Shown: positions 17,013 to 24,815 of the stretch, one piece after another
Layout: each line of letters starts with the position of its first letter
Numbering within the stretch: position 1 is the first letter of the stretch
Origin: a virus
DNA length: 64,000 bases
Virus record (IMG/VR): IMGVR_UViG_3300031758_000021
Span: 1-64,000 of that record
Strand: one strand, 5' to 3'
Position numbers and translations under genes: made by a program
Notes under the pieces: model-generated
The model's database searches: none
What the model was told of the DNA's origin: nothing
Seen by the model: the letters and a program-made list of their open reading frames with translations, nothing else

Positions 17013-17915
17013 ATGAACATACTTAATTTAGCAGATTCTACAAAATCCGAAATTGGATTTAAAATCTCAAGCTTTCCTGACGGTCAACAATCTATTACGA
17101 TTGAGCCAAGTGGGTATTCTTTTAATAACAAAATCAAATCAGTTCAAATCAAATCAAGATTAAACTCATTTCGTGATTTGGAATTAATCATTTGTGCAAA
17201 CCAAGCATTACTTGAACTTGGTGCAAAATCTGTTAGTCTGTATGTTCCGTATTTCTTAGGTGCAAGATCTGATAGAAAATTCTTAATAGGTTCTACAAAT
17301 TACCTTAAGACTGTTATTTGCCCAATCATTAACTCTCAGAATTTTTCAGAGGTGCATGTATTGGATCCTCATTCCGATGTTCTTGAAGCATGTTTAAATA
17401 ACTTCAAGAAAACTGATAACACAGGGTTAGTTAAGTTTGCTTTAACCAAGATTGATAATAAAAACGGCGCTCGAGAAACCTTACATCTTGTTTCTCCTGA
17501 TGCTGGTGCATTAAAGAAAATTTATCATGTGGCTGAAACATTCAGTATTGATAAAATTATTGTGGCAAATAAGCACCGTGATGTTAAAACCGGTAAGATT
17601 ACTCATACTGAAATACCACAAAGTAATTACGGAGCAGGTCCACAAAACTTTGTTATTGTTGATGATATTTGTGATGGCGGTAGAACCTTTATTGAATTAG
17701 CAAAAGCAATTCGTGAAATCCGACCACAAGAAATATTTAATGATACTATAACATTAGTAATCACACACGGTATCTTTTCAAGCGGTCTAAAGGAACTAAA
17801 CAAATTGTTTGATGCAATTTACACAACTAATTCAATCCGTCCTGAAAATGATTCAGAGTTTTCAATCCAAAACGATAATGAATTACATAAACTTAACGTT
17901 TATAACGTATTCTAA
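17013..17915 (+). CDS. PRPP synthetase-like pyrophosphokinase, candidate ADPR-PP synthetase (Adps)
   Basis: Type I PRPP-synthetase fold, 300 aa. Visible are Y-F-L-G-A-R-S-D-R-K (about residues 79-88, like the Y-F-G-Y-A-R-Q-D-R of Prs), L-D-P-H-S-D (about 117-122, metal/ATP site), V-S-P-D-A-G-A (about 158) and the PRPP-binding loop V-D-D-I-C-D-G-G-R-T (about 216-225). Ordinary Prs pyrophosphorylates ribose-5-phosphate. In the NARP1 pathway a phage homologue (Adps) acts on ADP-ribose, and its partner Namat, a Nampt homologue, makes NAD+ from the product plus nicotinamide. A Nampt homologue lies 1.2 kb downstream, so Adps is the favoured reading; sequence alone cannot tell the two substrates apart. 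True start is the ATG at 17013; 16980 is a TTG within the promoter. TAATG overlap with the macro gene. Confidence 0.8.
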   Translation: MNILNLADSTKSEIGFKISSFPDGQQSITIEPSGYSFNNKIKSVQIKSRLNSFRDLELIICANQALLELGAKSVSLYVPYFLGARSDRKFLIGSTNYLKTVICPIINSQNFSEVHVLDPHSDVLEACLNNFKKTDNTGLVKFALTKIDNKNGARETLHLVSPDAGALKKIYHVAETFSIDKIIVANKHRDVKTGKITHTEIPQSNYGAGPQNFVIVDDICDGGRTFIELAKAIREIRPQEIFNDTITLVITHGIFSSGLKELNKLFDAIYTTNSIRPENDSEFSIQNDNELHKLNVYNVF

Positions 17916-18556
17916 TGGCTATAGGTATTGGACTCCACTGTTGGTATTGTGAACACGGTCCTTGTAATGGTGAATGTAAAATAGATCCATGCCAAGAATC
18001 GCCAATCACTAATGTATTAGAAGAAGCAAAACTAAAAGCAAGATATTCTGAAGTTACCGGTGATCTTATAGCCTTAGCTAAAGAAGGTGCTTTTAATGTA
18101 ATTGTTCATGGCTGTAATTGTCATTCAACTATGGCAGCTGGTATTGCTCCACATATGGCTCAAGCTTTTGGCTGTGATAAATTTAACTTAGAACTTAAAG
18201 GTCCAAGCATAAACAAATTAGGTTGCATTGACTATGAAACCTTTGTAATATCTAAAGGTGGTCTATGGAATCGCAAATTGGATTCTAACATTAACAATGA
18301 TCCTGAATTAACTGTTGTGAATGCCTATACACAATATCGTTATGGCAAGAATCATATAGACGGCGTTTCCAAACCCGTGGATTATGAAGCAATCACAATC
18401 GTAATGAGAAAACTAAATGTTGAGTTTAAAGGACTTCATATAGGTCTTCCTAAAATTGGCGCTGGTCTTGCTGGTGGCGATTGGGAAAGAATCAAAAAAA
18501 TTATTCAAACAGAATTAATTGATTGTAAAGTAACAATCGTAATCTTACCACAATAA
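17915..18556 (+). CDS. Macro-domain protein (ADP-ribose binding or hydrolysing)
   Basis: Macro domains bind ADP-ribose and often hydrolyse ADP-ribosyl esters, ADP-ribose-1''-phosphate or related products. Core from residue ~40: S-E-V-T-G-D-L (the adenine-binding V-x-G-D-I/L), V-H-G-C-N-C-H (about 64-70, the N-A-A-N-like ribose loop), A-G-I-A-P, and G-L-P-K-I-G-A-G-L-A-G-G-D-W (about 178-191, phosphate loop of the TARG1/Poa1 type). An N-terminal extension has a Cys-rich cluster (H-C-W-Y-C-x(4)-C-x(3)-C, residues 8-20) that may bind metal. Coupled by TAATG to genes on both sides, so it belongs to the same NAD+/ADP-ribose operon. Confidence 0.88.
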   Translation: MAIGIGLHCWYCEHGPCNGECKIDPCQESPITNVLEEAKLKARYSEVTGDLIALAKEGAFNVIVHGCNCHSTMAAGIAPHMAQAFGCDKFNLELKGPSINKLGCIDYETFVISKGGLWNRKLDSNINNDPELTVVNAYTQYRYGKNHIDGVSKPVDYEAITIVMRKLNVEFKGLHIGLPKIGAGLAGGDWERIKKIIQTELIDCKVTIVILPQ

Positions 18557-19029
18557 TGAAAACCACAAATAAATACGTATTCTTCTGGAGTGGTATTTAC
18601 TCTCAATGGCATAAAGCAAATATGACTATTGACGGTATCACTTACAATTCATGTGAACAATACATGATGCACCAAAAAGCCTTAACATTTGGTGATACGG
18701 AAATTGCTAAACTTATCATGGAAGAATCTAATCCAAGAGAGCAAAAGAAATATGGCCGTATGATTAAAAACTTTGACAAAAGTGTTTGGGATAAAGTTTG
18801 CCTAAGCATTGTAATCAAAGGAAACTATTTTAAGTTTAAACAAAATCCTGATCTTAAAGCTGCATTAATGCTTACAGGTAAAAGAATCATGGTTGAGGCA
18901 TCACCACTTGATAATATCTGGGGTATAGGAATGGCTGAAGACGATCCTAATGTTGAGTATCCAATGTGTTGGAAAGGTCTTAATCTTTTAGGCCAAGCAA
19001 TTACAATAGTTAAACAAGAACTTTTATAA
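18556..19029 (+). CDS. NADAR/YbiA-family N-glycosidase
   Basis: NADAR proteins act on N-glycosidic bonds of ADP-ribose derivatives; characterised members include YbiA, acting on riboflavin intermediates, and enzymes that remove ADP-ribose from guanine in DNA. 157 aa, full length for the family. Motifs: F-F-W-S-G near the start, C-E-Q-Y-M-M-H-Q-K-A (about residues 33-42), and E-A-S-P-L-D-N-I-W-G-I-G-M (about 115-127), which is the family signature. Joined to the macro gene by TAATG. In this setting it may repair ADP-ribosylated nucleic acid or process an ADP-ribose derivative; the substrate is unknown. Confidence 0.88.
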   Translation: MKTTNKYVFFWSGIYSQWHKANMTIDGITYNSCEQYMMHQKALTFGDTEIAKLIMEESNPREQKKYGRMIKNFDKSVWDKVCLSIVIKGNYFKFKQNPDLKAALMLTGKRIMVEASPLDNIWGIGMAEDDPNVEYPMCWKGLNLLGQAITIVKQELL

Positions 19030-19042
19030 TTGTTAATAACTT
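19028..19042. promoter_or_regulatory. Palindromic element of composite early promoter
   Basis: AATTGTTAATAACTT, ending 12 nt before TTTG at 19055. It overlaps the stop codon of the NADAR gene. Confidence 0.55.
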
Positions 19043-19054
19043 CGCACCAAAATA

Positions 19055-19086
19055 TTTGCTTAGTATCTTTATTTTGGTTAATTTTA
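19055..19086 (+). promoter_or_regulatory. Bacteroidota-type promoter before Nampt-like gene
   Basis: TTTG at 19055-19058, 20 nt, TAATTTTA at 19079-19086; 27 nt of leader region before the ATG at 19114. It gives the Nampt-like gene its own promoter within the island. Confidence 0.75.
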
Positions 19087-19113
19087 ACTATTAATTTAAA
19101 ACAAATATAAATT

Positions 19114-20631
19114 ATGTTATCTAAATTACAAAAGACTTTTAGAGCACCTGCTCCTTATTATTCTGACGGATATAAAGTTGGTCATAAAAGAATGCTTGCC
19201 CCAGGCACGGATTTCTTATACGGAACTTGGATCCCAAGAAGTACAAAACATGCACCAAAAGGAATTGACAAAATTCTTTCCATTGGTCATCAATTAACTG
19301 TTCGTTGGTTACATGCTGAATGGCAAGAGAATTTCTTTAGCATGCCACGAGAAACTGCAACCAAATTTGGAACTGACATGGCAAAATACTTAGGTATGCC
19401 ATACGATGCTTCGCACTTTGAAGCACTACACGATTTAGGATACTTGCCTATTAAAATCAAAGCCTTACCTGAAGGAATTGAGACCGATGCAAATATTCCT
19501 CATATGACTTTCATTAACACTGTACCTGGCTTTGCTTGGTTAACATTATATCTTGAAACTATTATCTCATCTTTAGCTTGGAAACCAGCTACTTCTGCAA
19601 CTATTGCATTACAGTATAAAAGAAACCTTGTAAAATGGGTAACTAAAACTGACCCTGAAAATGCTTGGTTAATTCCTTACTTATGCCATGATTTCTCAGC
19701 TCGTGGATTATCTCCTTGGGATAGTTTATCTTCTGGTCTTGGACACGCCTTTTCTTTTATGGGTTCTGACTCAATCGTGGTCATTCCAGCTGCCCGTTAT
19801 TTCTATGATGAATCTGAGGATGAAGTTTGCATAGCTTCAGTAAATGCTTCTGAGCACTCTGTCTCAACTACCAAAATTTTTACCGTAGGTGAGCAACAAA
19901 TGATATCCGATTGGTTAACAGAATTTGATAAAGGAATCCTTTCTATCGTAGCGGATACCTTTGACCTATGGAAATTAATTACTGAGTATTTACCAGCAAA
20001 CAAAGATCAAATCATGTCACGTGATGGTAAACTTGTAATTCGTCCTGACTCTGGTGACCCAGTAGATATCATCTGTGGTAAAAGCTGGAATGCTGAACAA
20101 AATCCATACGATGAAAACGTGGATTCCGCTGAAAAAGGAGTAATTGAATTACTTTGGGATATCTTTGGCGGTACTATTAATGCTCAAGGTTACAAAGTAT
20201 TAGACCCACATATTGGAGCAATCTATGGAGATTCAATTACACTTGACCGTCAAATTGAAATCTATACAAGATTAGAAGCTAAAGGATTTGCTTCAACTAA
20301 TATTGTTTTAGGTGTAGGTTCATTTACATACCAATTCACTACACGTGATACTTTTGGGTACGCTGCAAAAGGTGCTTGGTTTGAGAATAACGGAAAAGGG
20401 ATTGACATCTATAAAGAACCAATAACTGATGATGGTACTAAAAAATCATTAAAAGGTAAATGTGCTGTGATTGAAGAAAACGGTGTATACACTGTAAAAA
20501 CACAATGTTCTGCTGAAGAAGAGAACACGGGAGTATTACAAACAATATATGAAAACGGAAACTTCTATAACCAAACTACTTTGACTGCAATCAGAGCTAA
20601 AATAATGGAATTGACTAATGCAAGTAATTAA
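19114..20631 (+). CDS. Nicotinamide phosphoribosyltransferase-like enzyme, candidate Namat
   Basis: 505 aa, full length for the Nampt family (human 491). Motifs: Y-S-D-G-Y-K-V-G-H-K (about residues 16-25), D-F-S-A-R-G (about 194-199), G-H-A-F-S-F-M-G-S-D (about 210-219), A-S-E-H-S-V with the catalytic-type His at residue 248 (human His247), S-I-V-A-D-T-F-D-L-W (about 279-288), and I-R-P-D-S-G-D-P with Arg310 and Asp312 (human Arg311, Asp313). Ordinary Nampt makes NMN from nicotinamide and PRPP; the phage homologue Namat uses ADPR-PP and makes NAD+ directly. With the Prs/Adps-like gene upstream and no NMN adenylyltransferase in the window, Namat is favoured. Confidence 0.85.
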   Translation: MLSKLQKTFRAPAPYYSDGYKVGHKRMLAPGTDFLYGTWIPRSTKHAPKGIDKILSIGHQLTVRWLHAEWQENFFSMPRETATKFGTDMAKYLGMPYDASHFEALHDLGYLPIKIKALPEGIETDANIPHMTFINTVPGFAWLTLYLETIISSLAWKPATSATIALQYKRNLVKWVTKTDPENAWLIPYLCHDFSARGLSPWDSLSSGLGHAFSFMGSDSIVVIPAARYFYDESEDEVCIASVNASEHSVSTTKIFTVGEQQMISDWLTEFDKGILSIVADTFDLWKLITEYLPANKDQIMSRDGKLVIRPDSGDPVDIICGKSWNAEQNPYDENVDSAEKGVIELLWDIFGGTINAQGYKVLDPHIGAIYGDSITLDRQIEIYTRLEAKGFASTNIVLGVGSFTYQFTTRDTFGYAAKGAWFENNGKGIDIYKEPITDDGTKKSLKGKCAVIEENGVYTVKTQCSAEEENTGVLQTIYENGNFYNQTTLTAIRAKIMELTNASN

Positions 20632-21088
20632 ACCTACTAGCTCTAATCAATCCCAGGACAATTACCCTGGGATTTTTTTAGCTGGTTCCATAGATATGGG
20701 TTCGTCTGTTGATTGGCAGACAGAGGTACAGAATAAACTCGATGATTGTGAAGTAACATTCTTTAATCCTCGAAGAGATGAATGGGATTCTTCATGGGAA
20801 CAAAGAGCTACTAATCCAGAGTTTAATGGTCAAGTAAATTGGGAAATGGACAAATTGGAAGAAGCTGATATAATCTTTATGAACATCTTACCAGAATCTA
20901 AATCACCAATTACTTTATTGGAATTAGGATTACATGCTAATAGTAATAGACTAATAGTTTGCTGTCCGGACGGATTCTGGAGAAAAGGTAATGTTGAAAT
21001 AGTTTGTCATAGATTTAACGTTCCATTATTTAATGATTTTGAAACTGCGGTTGCTGCGTTAAGGTCAAGAATAAAACAATTAAAATAA
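20618..21088 (+). CDS. Nucleoside 2-deoxyribosyltransferase-like protein
   Basis: 156 aa. Matches the Nuc_deoxyri_tr2 type: an opening strand G-I-F-L-A-G-S-I (about residues 18-25), then F-F-N-P-R-R-D-E-W-D, W-E-M-D-K-L-E-E-A-D-I-I-F, S-P-I-T-L-L-E-L-G-L with the catalytic-type Glu, and a closing C-C-P-D-G-F-W-R-K-G-N-V. The fold cleaves or exchanges N-glycosidic bonds of nucleosides; members also act on other nucleotides. It overlaps the Nampt-like gene by 14 nt and ends the island. A strong terminator hairpin is embedded in codons 11-21; a later start would remove the first strand, so the long form is preferred. Confidence 0.8.
   Translation: MQVIKPTSSNQSQDNYPGIFLAGSIDMGSSVDWQTEVQNKLDDCEVTFFNPRRDEWDSSWEQRATNPEFNGQVNWEMDKLEEADIIFMNILPESKSPITLLELGLHANSNRLIVCCPDGFWRKGNVEIVCHRFNVPLFNDFETAVAALRSRIKQLK
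20649..20679 (+). terminator. Terminator hairpin embedded in a coding start
   Basis: AATCCCAGG (20649-20657) pairs perfectly with CCTGGGATT (20666-20674) and the stem runs into seven T (20673-20679). It is placed as expected for a terminator after the Nampt-like gene (stop at 20631) yet lies inside the next gene, so transcription of that gene must read through it. Confidence 0.75.
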
Positions 21089-21110
21089 TGCAAAAATAAT
21101 TGGACAAAAA

Positions 21111-21142
21111 TTTGCATATGTGAAAACTATTGGTTAATTTTA
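21111..21142 (+). promoter_or_regulatory. Bacteroidota-type promoter before RNase H gene
   Basis: TTTG at 21111-21114, 20 nt, TAATTTTA at 21135-21142, with 29 nt before the ATG. No good copy of the upstream palindrome is seen here. Confidence 0.7.
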
Positions 21143-21171
21143 CCATATAATAATAAACAACATATATTTAT

Positions 21172-22278
21172 ATGAATCTAATATTTGACGGGAATTACTT
21201 ATTCTACAAAACACTGTTTATCTTCGGTGGTTATTCAAATGGCAAAAGGCTACTTGATGATAAAAAAGATCAAGATATGTTCATGCGTAAAATCGCAACT
21301 GACATGTCACACGCTATCCGTAACTTCGGAAGTCCTGACAAAATAATCTTTACAATTGACGCAAGATCCTGGAGAAAGGAGGTTCTGATTGAAGACGGCG
21401 CATATAAAGGTACTCGTACCAAGGATGAATCTAAAATTAACTGGGACCAGTTTTATAAAATGATGAATGAGTTTGGTGAGATCCTAACCAAAAAAGGATT
21501 TATCGTTTCTCGTGAAGATCGCGCCGAAGGCGATGATCTTATGTATTTATGGGCAAATCATTTATTTCAACAAGGACAAGACAGTGTTATCATTACCGGT
21601 GACGGTGACTTAACACAATGTGTTCGCATGAACGAGAAAAACTTTGTCGTATGCTTTAATCCAAATTCTAAAAATCGTAAGATCGTTGCTCCTATTGGAT
21701 TTAAGGAATGGCTTAAAACCGAAAGCTATGATTTATTCGATGCTTCTACTTATATGGGAAGTAATAAGGATTTAATTGCAGATGCTATGCACGCTATTCC
21801 TGTTGAAGAAATAGATCCAGCATTTATGATTTTCTGTAAAGTAATTACTGGAGACGCTGGTGATGCAGTGCCACCTGTTTGGACATGGGACGCAAAAGGT
21901 AAAACATTTAGAGTTACCCCGGCCAAAGCAGAACGTATTTATGAAATCGTAAACCGTACTAAATTCATTGATGACATCTATCATTTACCTGAAAGAGCTA
22001 TGGAAGTTGCTAACGGAATTGCTTCAACTTGTAAACAGACTGTTGCCGCGGATGTTATTAAATCTCGTCTTGAGCGTAACATAACTCTAGTTTATCTTGA
22101 CGGCAGAGTTATTCCACAAGACATACAAGATAATTTCAAGATCTCATTTGAGAAACATAAAAATGATTCGTTGCCTGCAGCTAATTATGATATGACTCAT
22201 TTACTATCTGGAACCAACTATGTGAATGGACCTAAGATTGTGGTTGAGGCTGATATCTTCAAAGATTTTGGAATGTAA
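21172..22278 (+). CDS. rnh: T4-type RNase H, 5'-3' exonuclease (FEN family)
   Basis: Removes RNA primers during lagging-strand synthesis. Acidic residues of the 5'-nuclease fold appear in order: I-F-D-G-N-Y (residues 4-9), T-I-D-A-R-S-W-R (about 61-68), the Y-K-G-T-R helical-arch segment (about 78-82), A-E-G-D-D-L-M (about 118-124), T-G-D-G-D-L-T (about 140-146) and T-G-D-A-G-D-A-V (about 226-233). 368 aa against 305 in T4 Rnh. It is led by its own early-type promoter. Confidence 0.92.
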   Translation: MNLIFDGNYLFYKTLFIFGGYSNGKRLLDDKKDQDMFMRKIATDMSHAIRNFGSPDKIIFTIDARSWRKEVLIEDGAYKGTRTKDESKINWDQFYKMMNEFGEILTKKGFIVSREDRAEGDDLMYLWANHLFQQGQDSVIITGDGDLTQCVRMNEKNFVVCFNPNSKNRKIVAPIGFKEWLKTESYDLFDASTYMGSNKDLIADAMHAIPVEEIDPAFMIFCKVITGDAGDAVPPVWTWDAKGKTFRVTPAKAERIYEIVNRTKFIDDIYHLPERAMEVANGIASTCKQTVAADVIKSRLERNITLVYLDGRVIPQDIQDNFKISFEKHKNDSLPAANYDMTHLLSGTNYVNGPKIVVEADIFKDFGM

Positions 22279-22365
22279 TTCTAAAAGATTAAAACTATCC
22301 TAACAGTAGCAAATATAATCAATAAATAACAATGCCTCTAGGGTCATCTAATAAACATCTACTCA

Positions 22366-22773
22366 ATGGATTTATTCGAATTTATTAATACAATGTTCAA
22401 ACAACAGGAATTTAAAAAGATTCCTATGCATGAACGAGCAAAGCATTTCTTTATGATTAATCGTTTTGCATCAATTAAGTTTCCGGTGCAAGCAGCTTAC
22501 TTTAATCATTTAAGAATTAACCCAGGGCAGACTGTTTCATATTGGCAGGATAACTGGAGTAAAATGTATAGCCGCACGCCTTCGTGGATGTACGTCAAAA
22601 CAAAAAAGGTTAAAGAGGACAAAAAAGCAAAAGCAGAGTTTACAGATGAAACTGTAAAATGGTATTGTGATAAGTTTCAAATGTCCCGCCGTGATTTTGA
22701 CACTTCGGTAAAAATTCTTGGTGAAGAATTCATTTCAGAAGTAAAACAGTATGAAGCACTCATAACACAATAA
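22366..22773 (+). CDS. Conserved phage protein, possible small clamp-loader subunit
   Basis: 135 aa, basic and helical. Segments H-E-R-A-K-H-F-F-M-I-N-R-F-A-S-I and F-P-V-Q-A, then M-Y-S-R-T-P-S-W-M-Y, recall short proteins in T4-like phages annotated as the gp62 clamp-loader subunit, but I am working from memory and T4 gp62 itself (187 aa) does not align clearly. The clamp loader gp44 is encoded 6 kb upstream without an adjacent gp62, which makes this a reasonable candidate. The gene ends just before a long hairpin. Confidence 0.45.
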   Translation: MDLFEFINTMFKQQEFKKIPMHERAKHFFMINRFASIKFPVQAAYFNHLRINPGQTVSYWQDNWSKMYSRTPSWMYVKTKKVKEDKKAKAEFTDETVKWYCDKFQMSRRDFDTSVKILGEEFISEVKQYEALITQ

Positions 22774-22776
22774 TAC

Positions 22777-22826
22777 TTGCCAGCATCCATGAATATATAC
22801 ATAAAATACATTCAGGATGCTGGCAA
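22777..22826 (+). terminator. Long hairpin, terminator-like, containing the next start codon
   Basis: Perfect 12-bp arms TTGCCAGCATCC (22777-22788) and GGATGCTGGCAA (22815-22826) extended inward by TGAAT/ATTCA with one bulged A, followed by TTTT. The right arm contains the ATG of the next gene (22817), and the loop contains the GATATATA-like motif. Confidence 0.65.
22791..22800 (+). promoter_or_regulatory. Candidate late promoter motif within hairpin loop
   Basis: GAATATATAC, 16 nt before the ATG at 22817. A transcript starting just downstream would lack the left arm, so late message would escape the hairpin. Confidence 0.45.
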
Positions 22827-24814
22827 TTTTATCTAATCCCGGAGACTTTGTAAAAATCACTCAGGATAAGCCCTTTCATTACGTTACACAACTTACAGGC
22901 TGGTGCGATGACATCACTGGAGTGGCTGTACTTAAAAAAGAATTTCGTTGGGGCGTATCAAACAGAGTTCGTGCATCTTGGATAGAACTGACTACACAAA
23001 ACTTACAATCCATAATCTTAAATCCTGACGATACATTATTCGTTGATTTCCGTATAACATTAATTAGTGGCGGACCTGCTACAATTAATAGTATAGAAGT
23101 TAACTGTATTCAATCAGCCGATGCTAAAGATCCTTACTTAGGATTCGTTCCAATGTTTACAGTTTCTGAAAGAGGAAACATTAGTAACTTAACAAAGATT
23201 GCTAACTTTACTTTTAAACCCTATGCAGTTAATCCTGCAGTTGCATTATACAAACAACTATCATACGGTATTAATCAATTATTTGGGCATGATGTTTTAT
23301 ATGCAAGAGCTGTTCCGATGGCAATTGGTAAAGATGTAACATTACATGAATGGACTTTATACGATGTTGATGATCCTAAGTGTATTAAAGTTATTGTACC
23401 TAAGAATGAGTTTCCTGATAATAAGATTCTGTTTAATCCGATGGGTCTTGACTTTGAGATGCCGTTTGAAATTCAAATCGTTAAAGATTACTACGAAGAA
23501 ATCTTTGGTATAGGAACAGGGCCTCAAAAACGAGACATCATATACTTTTCATTAACAAATAGGATATATGAAATAGACACTTCATATCTTTACAAAGATT
23601 TAATGCAAAAGGAAATCTATTGGAAGATATCGTTGAAAAAATATGCACCTAAAGCTAACCGTTATGAGCCACAAGATTTACGTGAGCAATTTGACGAACT
23701 TACTTGGGATAGTGAAGAAAGATTTGGAGAAGAAGTTAGACTTGAAGCAATTCAGATAACAGATCCTCAACAATTTGATCCGAAGATTGGTTCTGTTGAT
23801 TATGATCCAACTCGTTTACAGATTAATGATAAACTTATCATATCACAATTGAAATTACCAAATTATACAAACATACTTTCAGAATCACAATATGATCTAC
23901 GATCTCTTTATGATTCCAATTTAACAGTTCAACCAACTGCCGTTGAATATCGCGCTAATGTGGATTTCCCAGCTACCGTTGATAGATCATTATGCATGTG
24001 GTTTAAAGAACTAAAACTTACTATACCATTTCCTAAAGATAATGTTAAAGGTTATCTTACATTAGGATCTGCTGGACCACTGACAACTCCTTTAACGTAT
24101 ACGATTGCGGCTAAAAGAAATTATGCAGTTGGTTCTTACATAAAAATAAGCCACTACAACGGATTAGCACTTTATGGTGAAATTGCGTCAGTGACTGCAG
24201 TAACTGCGGGTTATGTATACACGCTTAATGTTAAAAATGAAATCATTCAGTACTTAAGTACTTATTACTCAAATTGGGCATCTTCATTTTCTAACACTGG
24301 TTACATTGCAGAAGCAACTAATGAACAAATTTTATTTAACGGATATTCAAATGGAGCAGGTTGGAAAATTTCAATTTATGCAAGCCGATACATAATTTTT
24401 AAAGATTCACAAAAAGAATACCTTAACATTCTTAATGCAAATCTTGTAGAAAATTATTGGTATGCAATATTTGTAAATATGTCAAACTTTTATAGACAGT
24501 TAACGATTGACCTTTGGGTTAGAAAGTGGAACGAAGAAACTCCACAGCCTGAACTTACAACAGATCTTGAGAATATATACAGTAATACAAGCATGCCATT
24601 TGATGCAATAGATAGAAGTTTAAATTCTAAGTATAAGTTAGTTGGAAGTAATCTTGCATTAACTAATTTACGTTTATATGATAAAACGGAAACGGATTTA
24701 GATAAACAGTCTATCATATTAAATGAAACTATTGTTCAAGATGCACAATTTGGAATTATCATTGACAACGCAATACCACGTTTAAGACTTCCGTGGATTG
24801 GCAAAACTAAGTAA
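22817..24814 (+). CDS. Large virion-associated protein, unknown
   Basis: 665 aa, beta-rich. I do not recognise the first ~380 residues. The C-terminal ~250 residues look like a concanavalin/LamG-type sandwich (segments such as W-K-I-S-I-Y, L-T-I-D-L-W-V-R-K-W, L-A-L-T-N-L-R-L-Y-D), often used for binding sugars or as a structural decoration. It lies directly before the terminase genes in the place where T4 has neck proteins gp13/gp14. The start at 22817 is the only Met near the open frame's beginning and lies inside a hairpin. Confidence 0.6.
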   Translation: MLAILSNPGDFVKITQDKPFHYVTQLTGWCDDITGVAVLKKEFRWGVSNRVRASWIELTTQNLQSIILNPDDTLFVDFRITLISGGPATINSIEVNCIQSADAKDPYLGFVPMFTVSERGNISNLTKIANFTFKPYAVNPAVALYKQLSYGINQLFGHDVLYARAVPMAIGKDVTLHEWTLYDVDDPKCIKVIVPKNEFPDNKILFNPMGLDFEMPFEIQIVKDYYEEIFGIGTGPQKRDIIYFSLTNRIYEIDTSYLYKDLMQKEIYWKISLKKYAPKANRYEPQDLREQFDELTWDSEERFGEEVRLEAIQITDPQQFDPKIGSVDYDPTRLQINDKLIISQLKLPNYTNILSESQYDLRSLYDSNLTVQPTAVEYRANVDFPATVDRSLCMWFKELKLTIPFPKDNVKGYLTLGSAGPLTTPLTYTIAAKRNYAVGSYIKISHYNGLALYGEIASVTAVTAGYVYTLNVKNEIIQYLSTYYSNWASSFSNTGYIAEATNEQILFNGYSNGAGWKISIYASRYIIFKDSQKEYLNILNANLVENYWYAIFVNMSNFYRQLTIDLWVRKWNEETPQPELTTDLENIYSNTSMPFDAIDRSLNSKYKLVGSNLALTNLRLYDKTETDLDKQSIILNETIVQDAQFGIIIDNAIPRLRLPWIGKTK

Positions 24815-24815
24815 T

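Noticed and set aside
22366-22773. Firm assignment as gp62 clamp-loader subunit
   Set aside because: Only remembered resemblance to short annotated homologues; no clear alignment to T4 gp62, so left as a possibility.
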